49,264 nucleotides of DNA, from contig JAFOIV010000083.1 in NCBI GenBank assembly GCA_017420535.1, positions 1-49,264 of the forward strand, in the 5' to 3' direction. Shown here piece by piece: positions 7,831-16,910 of this stretch. Made by a program: the position numbers and the translations under genes. The stretch's first letter is position 1, and the number at the start of each line of letters is the position of its first letter. The notes under the pieces are model-generated. The model did not search any database, had not been told where the DNA came from, and saw only the letters and a list, made by a program, of their open reading frames with translations. This DNA comes from Eubacterium sp. Its GTDB lineage: Bacteria; Bacillota; Clostridia; Lachnospirales; Lachnospiraceae.

Positions 7831-9378
7831 ATGGATAACAGATTTGAATACGGCAACAATAACAGTGTTTCAGGACAAAACTTTAGTAACAACACATCAG
7901 TAAATGCTGGAGGGGGAAATGGTGAAAGCCAGAATTTTGGATACAGCAGTCCCAAAAATAATTCTTTTATGAATCCAAATGGAGATAATTTCTCAGCTGA
8001 TTCTAATCTGGATTCAACAGCAAATACTAATAACCAGAGTTTTTATAATCAGAATCCTTATGGTTATAATAAGGGGCCACAGAGTGCATTTGGCAAGCCT
8101 GAAGAGGAACGTGCAGCATCGGTTGATATTCTGGGGCTGAATGAAAATCCAAAGAATAAAAAGAAGGATAGTAAGGGTAAAAAGCAGAAGGAAGAAAAGG
8201 GTACAGGCAGTCATTTCTTAAGAAGCCTTGTGAGCGGTGCTATATTTGGAATAGTTGCAGCGGCTGTTTTTATTGGAGCAAATCATGCTTCAGGCCTTAT
8301 ATGGAACAGCAAGAGAGATACAAAGACAACTGTTACTGAGCAGTCAAAGGGGAATGGAACTATAGAGCAGGGAAATCCAATTGACCCATCAGGAACATCA
8401 ACAGTTAATTATGATGTGGCTGAGATTGTAAAGAATTCACAAACTGCCATTGTATCTATAACTGTTACAATGAAATCCCAGTATGATTTCTTCTATGAGA
8501 CTTATGAGCAGGAAGCTGAAGGTGCTGGTTCAGGTATTATTATCAAGAAGGACGATAAAAAGCTTTATATAGCAACTAATTATCATGTTATAAAAGGTGC
8601 AGAAACAATAAAGGTTGGTTTCTCAGATGGCGAGATTGTTGATGCTAAGGTACTTGGCGGAGATGAGAAGCAGGATATTGCAGTTATTGAGATCAATCTT
8701 TCAGAAATCCCTGATTCAACAATGAATACAATAACAATAGCAGCTATCGGTAATTCAGATGAATTAAATGTTGGTGAGCCAGCCATCGCTATTGGTAATG
8801 CCTTAGGTTATGGACAGTCAGTTACTGTTGGTTACATCAGTGCCCTTAACAGAACTATCAGCGGAAATGACAATGATATGACTTATATTCAGACTGATGC
8901 AGCCATCAATCCTGGTAACTCAGGTGGTGCCCTTATCAATGCTAAGGGTGAAGTGATTGGTATCAATTCAGTTAAATATGTTGATAGCAAAGTAGAAGGT
9001 ATGGGATTCTCAATTCCTATCAATACAGCTATGGAACTTATCAATGAAATTATCGATGGAACATTTGGAGATGTATATCTTGGTATACAGACAGTTAATA
9101 TCAGCAAACAGTATTCTGAAATATACGGAATGCCAGAAGGTGTAATGATCAAAGCAGTTGAAGATGATTCTCCTGCAGATAAGGCACAGCTTCACAAAGG
9201 CGATATAATTGTTGAATTTGATGGTACCGAAGTTTATACTAATAAGGAACTTCAAAAATTATTAAAGGAAAAGGAAGCTGGAGATAGCGTTGAAGTTACA
9301 CTATATAGAGTTGATTCTATGGGAAGCTATAAGAAGCAGACGATTAAAGTAACCCTCCAGAAAGATACTTCCAAGTAA
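7831..9378 (+). CDS. htrA: Membrane-anchored HtrA/DegP-like serine protease with one PDZ domain
   Basis: The start is at MDNRFEYGNN, preceded by AGAAAGGAG at good spacing, giving 515 residues. The cytoplasmic N-terminus (1-127) is Asn/Ser/Gly-rich and ends in a Lys-rich stretch. One membrane helix spans about 129-158. The trypsin-like domain carries His252 (TNYHVIKGAE), Asp282 (KQDIAVIEI) and Ser364 (NPGNSGGALI). One PDZ domain covers about 415-510 (YLGIQTV...GDIIVEFDGTEV). HtrA proteins degrade or refold damaged proteins outside the membrane. It is followed after 6 bases by tgt, suggesting co-transcription. I found no clear CssR- or CIRCE-type operator upstream. Confidence 0.93.
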   Translation: MDNRFEYGNNNSVSGQNFSNNTSVNAGGGNGESQNFGYSSPKNNSFMNPNGDNFSADSNLDSTANTNNQSFYNQNPYGYNKGPQSAFGKPEEERAASVDILGLNENPKNKKKDSKGKKQKEEKGTGSHFLRSLVSGAIFGIVAAAVFIGANHASGLIWNSKRDTKTTVTEQSKGNGTIEQGNPIDPSGTSTVNYDVAEIVKNSQTAIVSITVTMKSQYDFFYETYEQEAEGAGSGIIIKKDDKKLYIATNYHVIKGAETIKVGFSDGEIVDAKVLGGDEKQDIAVIEINLSEIPDSTMNTITIAAIGNSDELNVGEPAIAIGNALGYGQSVTVGYISALNRTISGNDNDMTYIQTDAAINPGNSGGALINAKGEVIGINSVKYVDSKVEGMGFSIPINTAMELINEIIDGTFGDVYLGIQTVNISKQYSEIYGMPEGVMIKAVEDDSPADKAQLHKGDIIVEFDGTEVYTNKELQKLLKEKEAGDSVEVTLYRVDSMGSYKKQTIKVTLQKDTSK

Positions 9379-9384
9379 ATTGAA

Positions 9385-10521
9385 ATGTACAAACTCATTA
9401 CCACAGATGGTAGAGCAAAAAGAGGAGAATTTGTAACGCCACACGGCGTGATCCAGACTCCTGTATTTATGAATGTAGGTACAGTAGCAGCGATCAAAGG
9501 CGGTGTGGCAGCAGATGATCTAGAAGATATAAACACACAGGTTCTTCTGTGTAATACTTATCATCTTCATGTCAGAACAGGAGATGAGACAATTAAGAAA
9601 TTAGGCGGCCTCCATAAGTTTACAACATGGAGACGGCCTATTCTTACTGATTCAGGCGGATTTCAGGTGTTTTCTCTTGCCAAACTCCGCAATATCAAGG
9701 AAGACGGCGTAACATTTAACTCTCATATTGATGGACGCCGTATCTTTATGGGACCGGAAGAAAGTATGACTATCCAGTCAAATCTCGGTTCAACTATCGC
9801 CATGGCTTTTGATGAATGTCCACCGGCTAAAGCGGATAGAAATTATATCCAGCCTTCAGTAGACAGAACCTATAGATGGCTTCTTCGCTGCAAGAACAAG
9901 ATGGACGAATTAAATAAAATGGATGGCACTGTTAATCCACAGCAGATGCTCTTTGGTATAAACCAGGGTGGTGTATTTGATGACATCAGAATTGAAAATG
10001 CCAAGAGGATCAGAGAGCTGGATCTTCCAGGTTATGCTTTAGGTGGACTTGCAGTTGGTGAATCTCATGAGGAAATGTACCATGTAATAGATGTTACAGC
10101 CCCTCACCTTCCACAGGATAAACCTTTATATTTAATGGGAGTTGGTACGCCAGCTAACATTTTAGAGGCAGTTGACAGAGGTGTTGATTTCTTCGATTGC
10201 GTATATCCTACAAGAAATGGAAGACATGGTCATGTATATACTAACCATGGTAAGATGAACCTCCTGAATGCAAAGTATGAATTAGATGAAAGACCAATTG
10301 ATGATACTTGCGACTGCCCTGTATGTAAGAGGTATTCAAGGGCATATGTAAGACATCTTCTTAAGGCTAAAGAGATGCTTGGCCTTAGATTTTGCGTCTT
10401 GCATAATTTAGCTTTTTATAATAAGATGATGGAGGAAATCCGCGAGGCTATCGAAGAACATAGATATGCAGAGTATAAGAAAGATAAGCTCGCTAAGGTT
10501 ACCGGAAAAGAATTAGATTAA
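9385..10521 (+). CDS. tgt: Queuine tRNA-ribosyltransferase (tRNA-guanine transglycosylase)
   Basis: This 378-residue enzyme is the usual family length. It exchanges guanine-34 of GUN-anticodon tRNAs for preQ1 (the bacterial queuosine route). Asp89 (LTDSGGFQVFSL) and Asp271 (DFFDCVYPTRNGRHG) are the catalytic acids. The zinc site is Cys309, Cys311, Cys314 (CDCPVC) and His340. It starts 6 bases after htrA without a good ribosome binding site, so translation is probably coupled to htrA. The yajC gene follows after 10 bases. A tgt-yajC pairing is common in bacteria. Confidence 0.97.
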   Translation: MYKLITTDGRAKRGEFVTPHGVIQTPVFMNVGTVAAIKGGVAADDLEDINTQVLLCNTYHLHVRTGDETIKKLGGLHKFTTWRRPILTDSGGFQVFSLAKLRNIKEDGVTFNSHIDGRRIFMGPEESMTIQSNLGSTIAMAFDECPPAKADRNYIQPSVDRTYRWLLRCKNKMDELNKMDGTVNPQQMLFGINQGGVFDDIRIENAKRIRELDLPGYALGGLAVGESHEEMYHVIDVTAPHLPQDKPLYLMGVGTPANILEAVDRGVDFFDCVYPTRNGRHGHVYTNHGKMNLLNAKYELDERPIDDTCDCPVCKRYSRAYVRHLLKAKEMLGLRFCVLHNLAFYNKMMEEIREAIEEHRYAEYKKDKLAKVTGKELD

Positions 10522-10531
10522 GGAGACATTT

Positions 10532-10876
10532 ATGATTTTACTTACAAATGGAGCAGCCCCAGCTGGTACAGGATCATTTACACTTATTGGAATGGTTGTT
10601 TATATTATTATAATGATCGTTGTTTTTTCTTTTATTTCAAAGCGTTCACAGAAGAAACAGGCAGCACAGCAGGATGAATTATTCAAATCATTACAGCCAG
10701 GTGATAACATTATGACAACAAGTGGTTTCTATGGAACTATCCTTGATGTTGTTGATGATACAACTATTATCGTTGAATTTGGAAATAATAAGAATTGCCG
10801 TATTCCAATGCATAAGAAAGCGGTAGCTCAGGTTGAAAAGGCTGGTACTGCTGAAATTAACGGTGAGGAAGAGTAA
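10532..10876 (+). CDS. yajC: Preprotein translocase accessory subunit YajC
   Basis: The 114-residue protein has a short periplasmic-side N-terminus, one membrane helix (about 17-36) and a basic stretch KRSQKKQAAQQDE. The conserved YajC core follows (LQPGDNIMTTSGFYGTI...DTTIIVEF). YajC associates with SecDF at the Sec translocon. A ribosome binding site AAGGAGA is correctly placed. It lies directly after tgt, a classic arrangement, although secD/secF are not next to it here. The acidic tail ends EINGEEE. Confidence 0.92.
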   Translation: MILLTNGAAPAGTGSFTLIGMVVYIIIMIVVFSFISKRSQKKQAAQQDELFKSLQPGDNIMTTSGFYGTILDVVDDTTIIVEFGNNKNCRIPMHKKAVAQVEKAGTAEINGEEE

Positions 10877-10900
10877 TTCCTTAATACCAGGAGGTACATT

Positions 10901-11659
10901 ATGTTAAAGATGAGACGAACTATCGCTACAATTCTTTGTGGTGTAATGCTCCTGTCGACATTTACAGCTTGCGGTAAGAAGGATGATAAGAAATATGTAT
11001 CACCTAATCTTAATAATCCTACTACTGACAATACAGCAACTGAAACAGACGCAAGAAATAATAATAGCGTCCCTGGAGACTATTCAATATATAGTGTTGC
11101 ATCACCACTTGATGCCACAAAGGATGACAAGAAGTCCCAGAGCATAACAGGATATTACACAGATAGCGTATATTATAATGAATTTGCAGGTTTTGCAATT
11201 CAGGTTGATAATACAACATGGAATTTTTATGATGCGGCAACAGTTGCATCATTAACAGATGCCACAGAAGATGAGATCAATAATTACTGGTATGGTGTTT
11301 CTTCACCATATGCTACAAAGCTTACTTACTGTGCAGTAGCATATAGTAAAGATTCAGGTTCTAACATTATCGTTTCATACGTTAATCCAAAGGCATATTA
11401 TATGTCAGACCTTACACCAGTTGAATATCTTAATATGACAGCATCTAAGTATACAGGACTTACAGTATCTGAAGGATCATATCTTGGTAAGACATATGCT
11501 ATGTTAGATATACCGGCTGATCAGTCCAGTATTGGCGAGAGAGCCCAGTTTGTAACAGAGGTTGAAGGACTTTTAGTAGTTATTACATATACTATTCAGG
11601 ATGGAGATTCTCTTAAGGGCTTATCTAATCACGTAGTTCAGTTAAATTCAAAGAAATAA
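10901..11659 (+). CDS. Predicted lipoprotein of unknown function
   Basis: The 252-residue protein has a lipoprotein signal (MLKMRRTIATILCGVMLL then STFTAC) with Cys at about residue 25. It should therefore be lipidated and sit on the outer face of the membrane. A Thr/Asn-rich linker (about 35-60) precedes a globular domain of about 180 residues (GYYTDSVYYNEFAGFAIQVDN...), which I do not recognise. It has a strong AGGAGG site 24 bases after yajC and ends before a strong hairpin terminator, closing the htrA-tgt-yajC group. Confidence refers to gene reality and lipidation, not function. Confidence 0.8.
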   Translation: MLKMRRTIATILCGVMLLSTFTACGKKDDKKYVSPNLNNPTTDNTATETDARNNNSVPGDYSIYSVASPLDATKDDKKSQSITGYYTDSVYYNEFAGFAIQVDNTTWNFYDAATVASLTDATEDEINNYWYGVSSPYATKLTYCAVAYSKDSGSNIIVSYVNPKAYYMSDLTPVEYLNMTASKYTGLTVSEGSYLGKTYAMLDIPADQSSIGERAQFVTEVEGLLVVITYTIQDGDSLKGLSNHVVQLNSKK

Positions 11660-11686
11660 AAAAAACAACCGAAAGAGAACTTAGGG

Positions 11687-11726
11687 AAAAAATGGACCAT
11701 GGTGCCAGGCACCATGGTCCATTTTT
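11687..11726. terminator. Bidirectional hairpin terminator, member of a dispersed hairpin family (copy 1)
   Basis: A nearly perfect inverted repeat (about 19-bp arms, AAAAATGGACCATGG... with its complement) ends in TTTTT. Its core ATGGACCAT...ATGGTCCAT and A/T-tract flanks recur at 43317-43371 and 46963-47017. It closes the lipoprotein operon. The centre (GGTGCC/GGCACC) differs from the other copies yet stays paired. Confidence 0.8.
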
Positions 11727-11737
11727 ATGTCTACTTC

Positions 11738-11766
11738 TTGAGAAAAATACGATTTTATGATACATT
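11738..11766 (+). promoter_or_regulatory. Candidate promoter for the membrane protein gene
   Basis: TTGAGA, a 17-bp spacer and TACATT lie 39 bases before the start codon, just after the terminator hairpin. The -35 is good and the -10 mediocre. Confidence 0.4.
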
Positions 11767-11805
11767 TATAAGAGGGATTAAAGCGAAAATAAAGGACATA
11801 CTTTT

Positions 11806-12516
11806 ATGAAAAACAAGGAAAGTGTTTTAAAAAATCTTGGGTTGGGTGTTCTTGGTGCAGGACTTCTTGCAATCAGCGGCTGGCTCACAGGGGCATTAGG
11901 AAAAGATAATACAAAGAATGGGCTCATCATGACAAATTGGGCGAAGATTCCAGCCTGGAGATTTGAGACTGCCATAATAATAGCAGCCATTGGGGTGATT
12001 CTCCTGGGAATAGGAATGAAATACATGGCCTATGTCATTAAACTTATCAGGAGAAAAAGAGTTCCATTGGATTCAAAAATCGCTCTTATGACAAGTCTTG
12101 GAACACTTTGTACCAGTGTATCGGCTTATTTTATCATAGCTATCAAGAATATTATTCCATTACTTTATAAGGAATTATATGAATCATCACTTATGGAAGC
12201 AGATATGATGGATGCAGTTGAAGGAATATTTTATTATGTATCAATCCCATTTTTCTTCTTTTATGCCATATCTATCATTACTGTATCACTTGGTTTTATA
12301 TATTTTATCCTTTGTGAAAGACTTAGGATAAGTAAAATATATTTAATACTTAATCCACTTCTTTTCTACGGGATCAGTAAGATTCTGGGTTATATTTCCA
12401 TTATTCAGGTGGCAGATTTTGCATCAGGAATGGTGGCTCTGGGATATGCATTTATGCTTATGGGAATGATAAGCGGAACTGCAAAGATTCCGGCGAAGAA
12501 GAAGCGAGTAAGGTAA
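11806..12516 (+). CDS. Polytopic membrane protein of unknown function
   Basis: The 236-residue protein has about six hydrophobic segments (near 10-30, 52-78, 92-112, 143-168, 178-196, 205-225) and a basic C-terminus AKKKRVR. The ribosome binding site AAAGGAC is present. I recognise no catalytic or transport motif, so it is left as an uncharacterised integral membrane protein. It lies 37 bases before ldh, which has its own strong ribosome binding site; whether the two are co-transcribed cannot be told. Confidence 0.7.
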   Translation: MKNKESVLKNLGLGVLGAGLLAISGWLTGALGKDNTKNGLIMTNWAKIPAWRFETAIIIAAIGVILLGIGMKYMAYVIKLIRRKRVPLDSKIALMTSLGTLCTSVSAYFIIAIKNIIPLLYKELYESSLMEADMMDAVEGIFYYVSIPFFFFYAISIITVSLGFIYFILCERLRISKIYLILNPLLFYGISKILGYISIIQVADFASGMVALGYAFMLMGMISGTAKIPAKKKRVR

Positions 12517-12553
12517 TTTTGGAGGGCAAAAAAAATATAACAGGAGGTTTCAA

Positions 12554-13573
12554 ATGGAAAAAATTCATGTTTCAGAACCAAAGACAGATGTTAACATCAG
12601 AAAAGTAGCGATAATCGGATGTGGATTTGTTGGATCATCTACAGCATTCGCTTTAATGGAAAGCGGACTTTTCAATGAGCTTGTTCTTATTGATGTAGAT
12701 CACGACAGAGCAGAAGGTGAGGCCATGGATATAAGTCATGGTGTTCCTTTCGTTAAGCCAATGAAGATTTACGCTGGTTCTTATGATGATATTACTGATG
12801 CAGCAGTTATCATTGTAACTGCAGGAGCAGCACAGAAACCTGGAGAAACAAGACTTCAGTTGGTTCAGAAGAATGTAGGTATCTTTAAATCAATAATACC
12901 TGAGATTGCAAAGAGAAAATGTGCAGGTGTTCTTCTTATCGTATCTAACCCTGTTGATATTCTTACATATGTAGCTCAGAAGCTTTCAGGCTTCCCAACA
13001 AACAGAGTTATCGGATCTGGTACTGTTCTTGATACAGCAAGACTTAAATCTAAATTAGGTGATCATCTTGATGTAGACAGCCGTACAGTTCATGCATTTA
13101 TCATCGGTGAGCATGGTGACAGTGAACTTGCTGCCTGGTCATCAGCTATGGTAAGTGGTGTACCTCTTTCAAAATTCTGTGAAATGAGGGGACATTTTAA
13201 TCATGAGCAGTCAGAAAGACACATTCAGGAAATGGTTAAGAACTCAGCATATGAGATCATAGAGAGAAAGAAAGCTACATACTATGGTGTAGCTATGGCA
13301 GTAAGAAGAATCTGCGAAGTAATCGTAAGAGATGAAAAATCAATTCTTTCTGTTTCAAGTCTTATGAAGGGAGAATATGGACTTGAAGATATCTGTCTTT
13401 CAATGCCAGCCATCGTTGGGGCAAATGGTGTAGAAGAGAAGATCCCTATCTCACTTGATGAGGATGAGATCACAGCACTTATGGCATCTGCAAGACAGCT
13501 TAAGTCAATAGCTGATGAATTAGATCTTTCAATGCCAGAAGATAAGAAAGAGGAAGAAAAGAAAACAGAATAA
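12554..13573 (+). CDS. ldh: L-lactate dehydrogenase
   Basis: The 339-residue NAD-dependent enzyme reduces pyruvate to L-lactate. The dinucleotide fold motif is GCGFVGS (22-28). The substrate loop AAQKPGETR has Gln94, which marks lactate rather than malate specificity, and Arg100. The active site carries Asp160/Arg163 and His187 (GEHGDSE). The C-terminus extends into a charged tail (PEDKKEEEKKTE) longer than in typical LDH (about 315 residues). AGGAGG precedes the ATG. It would regenerate NAD in fermentative growth. An exonuclease III gene follows after a short gap. Confidence 0.95.
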   Translation: MEKIHVSEPKTDVNIRKVAIIGCGFVGSSTAFALMESGLFNELVLIDVDHDRAEGEAMDISHGVPFVKPMKIYAGSYDDITDAAVIIVTAGAAQKPGETRLQLVQKNVGIFKSIIPEIAKRKCAGVLLIVSNPVDILTYVAQKLSGFPTNRVIGSGTVLDTARLKSKLGDHLDVDSRTVHAFIIGEHGDSELAAWSSAMVSGVPLSKFCEMRGHFNHEQSERHIQEMVKNSAYEIIERKKATYYGVAMAVRRICEVIVRDEKSILSVSSLMKGEYGLEDICLSMPAIVGANGVEEKIPISLDEDEITALMASARQLKSIADELDLSMPEDKKEEEKKTE

Positions 13574-13595
13574 TAAATAATTGGAGGAAATCGTT

Positions 13596-14351
13596 TTGAA
13601 ATTCATATCATGGAATGTAAATGGGATCAGAGCTTGCGTGACTAAGGGATTCCTTGACAGTTTCAAAGAACTTGATGCTGATATATTTGCAATACAGGAA
13701 AGTAAAATGCAGGAAGGTCAGCTTGATCTTGATATTCCGGACTACCATCAGTATTGGAATTATGCTGATAAGAAAGGGTATTCAGGAACTGCAGTCTTTA
13801 CAAAGAAGGAACCGGTTGAAGTCATATATGGTATGGGAATAGATGAACACGACCATGAAGGAAGACTCATTACTCTTGATATGGGTGATTACTACTTTAT
13901 CACAGTCTATGTACCTAATTCTCAAAATGAATTAAAGAGACTGGATTACAGAATGAAGTGGGAAGACGATTTCCTTTCTTATGTATGTGACCTGAAGAAG
14001 AAAAAGCCTGTGATAATCTGCGGGGATATGAATGTTGCCCATAAGGAGATCGATCTAAAGAATCCTTCAAGTAACAGACATAATGCCGGTTTTACAGATG
14101 AAGAAAGAAATAAGATGACAGACCTTCTTTCAGCAGGCTTTATTGATACATTCAGATATAAATATCCGGATCAGGAAGGCATTTATTCCTGGTGGTCATA
14201 CAGATTCAAGGCAAGAGAGAAAAACGCAGGATGGCGCATTGACTACTTCCTTGTATCAGATGATATAAAAGAAAAAATAGAAGATGCTAAAATCCATACC
14301 GAAGTATTTGGTTCGGATCATTGTCCGGTGGAATTAACATTAAATATTTAA
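13596..14351 (+). CDS. xth: Exodeoxyribonuclease III (AP endonuclease)
   Basis: The 251-residue enzyme of the exonuclease III/APE1 family carries FISWNVNGIRA, QESKMQ (metal-binding Glu35), GDMNVAH, WWSYRFKAR and GSDHCPVEL (catalytic His near the C-terminus). It removes abasic sites and 3' blocks in DNA repair. The start codon is TTG: GGAGG lies 8 bases before it, and the product then begins MKFISWNVNG, the conserved family start. An in-frame TTG 15 bases earlier overlaps that ribosome binding site and is rejected. It is 22 bases downstream of the ldh stop codon, so it is probably co-transcribed. Confidence 0.93.
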   Translation: MKFISWNVNGIRACVTKGFLDSFKELDADIFAIQESKMQEGQLDLDIPDYHQYWNYADKKGYSGTAVFTKKEPVEVIYGMGIDEHDHEGRLITLDMGDYYFITVYVPNSQNELKRLDYRMKWEDDFLSYVCDLKKKKPVIICGDMNVAHKEIDLKNPSSNRHNAGFTDEERNKMTDLLSAGFIDTFRYKYPDQEGIYSWWSYRFKAREKNAGWRIDYFLVSDDIKEKIEDAKIHTEVFGSDHCPVELTLNI

Positions 14352-14372
14352 GAACAGATTTATGGGGAAAAT

Positions 14373-15527
14373 ATGAGAAAAAAAGAATTATTAAAAAAGG
14401 GGAGTGTACTCTGTTTAGCAGGATTATTAATGGGAGCAGCTGTTTTTTCAGGATGTCAGAATACTAAGGAACCTGCAACAGAAAATGTAACTAAAACAGA
14501 AGATAAAACTACAGAAGAAAAAAACACAGAGGAAAAAACCACTGAGGAAGATACAACAGAAGAAAGTGGCAGAACTGAAGTTGATTATAATGCTGTCTAT
14601 CAACCAATCATAGATGAAGTAAGCGATCTGGTTGATACTGGTTATGATGAAAATAAGGACTATAAATATATCACTCCTGGATTACAGGAAAAAATCTGCT
14701 ATGGCATGAATTCTGACCTGGGATATATCATTGAGGATGTAAATAACGACGGAATCCCAGACCTTTTGATAGGCTATAATGAAAGCGACGGAGCAGATAA
14801 TCTCAACAGTTATATAATCAATGCATATACTGCAAATGGAACTAATACACGCCTTCTTATAGACGGCTGGGTAAGGGCTAGTTATAGATGGCTCGGAGAC
14901 GGCAAATTCTATTATTTTGGATCTGAAGGAGTCAGCGTTACCTGCATGGGAGAATGCGGCATTAAAGACTATGATAATGGTATTGTCTGGGATGACGTAT
15001 ATTTTAGTATCCAGGATGAAGATGGAAATGAGACATATTATCATAACACAACAGGTGATCTGAATGATGAGAATTCAGAAAAGTTGGATATTACTCAGCA
15101 GGATTTCTATAAGATAGTTAGTGATTATGAAAATAGATGTAAAGTTCTCCATTGGATGTCCATAGGACAACCTAAAGGTTATGGAGAAGGACATATGAGT
15201 GGTCAGAATTGCTTTGACGTACAGTTTTATGGTCAGTGGCTTTTCTTAAATGGAGCAAGTCTTTATATAACATCTGATAATCAATGGGAATTAAGAGATG
15301 ATGAGGATAATTGGATCTGTGAAGGAAAATGGGAGTCGTATAATAAAGATGATTATGTCCATATCAGTTTAAAGAAAAGTGATGGAGGAACAGAGTTTAC
15401 AGAGGTTGCTACAGGCACAAATTACATAGATATAAAAACTGGCGATGAAATACTTGAGGTAAAATTTACAACTGAATTAGCAGACTATGCTAATAGCACA
15501 GTAGCTCTTACAAGAAAAGTATATTAA
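14373..15527 (+). CDS. Predicted lipoprotein with EF-hand-like motif
   Basis: This 384-residue protein has a lipoprotein signal ending VFSGC (Cys at about 27). A low-complexity Thr/Glu-rich linker follows (about 35-66). The domain after it contains DVNNDGIPDLLIGYNE, an Asp-rich calcium-binding or FG-GAP-like loop. The C-terminal part (QFYGQWLFLNGASLYIT... to the end) looks like a separate lipocalin-like or beta-rich domain. It should be a surface lipoprotein. Function is unknown. It starts 21 bases after xth and is closed by the bidirectional terminator near 15.6 kb. Confidence 0.8.
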   Translation: MRKKELLKKGSVLCLAGLLMGAAVFSGCQNTKEPATENVTKTEDKTTEEKNTEEKTTEEDTTEESGRTEVDYNAVYQPIIDEVSDLVDTGYDENKDYKYITPGLQEKICYGMNSDLGYIIEDVNNDGIPDLLIGYNESDGADNLNSYIINAYTANGTNTRLLIDGWVRASYRWLGDGKFYYFGSEGVSVTCMGECGIKDYDNGIVWDDVYFSIQDEDGNETYYHNTTGDLNDENSEKLDITQQDFYKIVSDYENRCKVLHWMSIGQPKGYGEGHMSGQNCFDVQFYGQWLFLNGASLYITSDNQWELRDDEDNWICEGKWESYNKDDYVHISLKKSDGGTEFTEVATGTNYIDIKTGDEILEVKFTTELADYANSTVALTRKVY

Positions 15528-15613
15528 GTATTTTGTTTTATAATATATATGGTAAGGGGTAAATGAAGGAAAAAAGAAATATTATTTCAACGAAGAAGGA
15601 TATCTGGAATAAA

Positions 15614-15651
15614 AAACAGCTCCAATAGTATCTATACTATTGGAGCTGTTT
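15614..15651. terminator. Bidirectional terminator between convergent genes
   Basis: A perfect 17-bp stem (AAACAGCTCCAATAGTA and its complement) with a 4-base loop carries an A-tract on one side and TTT on the other. It ends transcripts both from the lipoprotein operon (plus) and from fabF (minus). Confidence 0.88.
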
Positions 15652-15656
15652 TCTAG

Positions 15657-16910
15657 TTAATTGTATTTCTTCACAACTACGCTTGCATTTTGTCCACCGA
15701 ATCCAAATGCGTTACACATTGCCACATTTACTTCAGCCTCTCTTGCTTTGTTTGGTACAAAGTCAAGATCGCAATCAGGATCTGATGTAAACTGATTGAT
15801 AGTAGGAGGAAGGATATTTTCCTCAACTGCTTTTACACAGGCGATGGTTTCGATTAGTCCACCTGCACCCATGAGATGACCAGTGGAAGATTTTGTTGAT
15901 GATACTGCAAGACGATAGGCATGTTCTTTAAAGAGGGTCTTAATAGCTGATACTTCAATAGTATCACCCTTCTTTGTTGATGTGCCGTGAGCATTGATAT
16001 AGTCCACAGCTGTAATGTCAAGACCTGCAACTTCAAGAGCTTTATTCATACAGAAGATTGCTGCGATTCCATCTGGATGAGGGCTTGTAACATGATAGCC
16101 GTCAGTTGAATTTGCATAACCTGCAAGTTCACAGTGGATAGAAGCATTTCTTCTTAAAGCTGATTCTTCTTTTTCAAGTACAATAGCGCCGGCACCTTCA
16201 CCCATTACAAAACCATCTCTGTCCAGATCAAATGGACGGCTGGCTGTTTCAGGAGAATCATTTCTTGTTGAAAGAGCATGAAGACCTGAAAGACCAAGGA
16301 TAGTGATAGGAGAGTTAGCAGCTTCTGTACCGATACATACAACTGCATCTGCCATATCCTGATTAAGGAGCATCATACCTGTTGTTATAGCATCAAGACC
16401 TGATGAGCAGGCTGTTGATACTGTAAGAGAAGGTCCCTGAAAGCCCTTAGCGATTGCTACCTGTGCAGCAGCAATGTTTCCGATTATCTTTGTTATAAAT
16501 CTTGGATTAGTTTTTGTGTGAGCACCAGATGTAAGACTTGCCTGAGTCTCAGCTACATCAGCGATACCGGCAAAAACTGTACCAACTACGATTCCGATTC
16601 TTTCTTTAGCAATAGGATAGTTGCCATTTTCGTCAAGAACGATGCCGGCTTCTTTTAAAGCCTGATCAGCAGCAGCGAAAGCATACTGCATAAATGGATC
16701 CATCTCTTTTGCATTTTTCTTTGTCATAAAATCTTCTGGATTAAAGTCTTTAACTTCACCAGCAAATTTTACAGGAAGATCTGTAACATCGAACTTTTCA
16801 ATAGTTGCGATACCAGATTTTCCACTGATCATATTGTTCCAATACTTGTCTACACCAGTACCAAGTGGTGTGACAGCTCCCATACCTGTAATTACTGCTT
16901 TATTACTCAT
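15657..16910 (-). CDS. fabF: Beta-ketoacyl-ACP synthase II (second FabF copy)
   Basis: The 417-residue condensing enzyme has the Cys-His-His triad: Cys168 (STACSSGLDA), His308 (NAHGTSTKKGD), His345 (STGHLMGAGG). It condenses malonyl-ACP with an acyl-ACP. It overlaps the end of the acyl-activating enzyme gene by 8 bases (ATGAGTAA), so the two are translationally coupled. It is a distinct paralog, not a duplicate, of the plus-strand FabF of the main cluster: the active-site loop is ACSSGLD here and ACASGNN there. Pairing with an acyl-activating enzyme suggests elongation of an activated exogenous or special acyl group; that is inference. Confidence 0.95.
   Translation of the reverse strand: MSNKAVITGMGAVTPLGTGVDKYWNNMISGKSGIATIEKFDVTDLPVKFAGEVKDFNPEDFMTKKNAKEMDPFMQYAFAAADQALKEAGIVLDENGNYPIAKERIGIVVGTVFAGIADVAETQASLTSGAHTKTNPRFITKIIGNIAAAQVAIAKGFQGPSLTVSTACSSGLDAITTGMMLLNQDMADAVVCIGTEAANSPITILGLSGLHALSTRNDSPETASRPFDLDRDGFVMGEGAGAIVLEKEESALRRNASIHCELAGYANSTDGYHVTSPHPDGIAAIFCMNKALEVAGLDITAVDYINAHGTSTKKGDTIEVSAIKTLFKEHAYRLAVSSTKSSTGHLMGAGGLIETIACVKAVEENILPPTINQFTSDPDCDLDFVPNKAREAEVNVAMCNAFGFGGQNASVVVKKYN

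Noticed and set aside
15563-15628. 21-codon frame (MKEKRNIISTKK...) after AAGGGG, just before the terminator near 15.6 kb
   Set aside because: It is very short, partly formed by the terminator stem itself, and lacks a convincing promoter. A real leader or small peptide cannot be excluded, but I do not list it.
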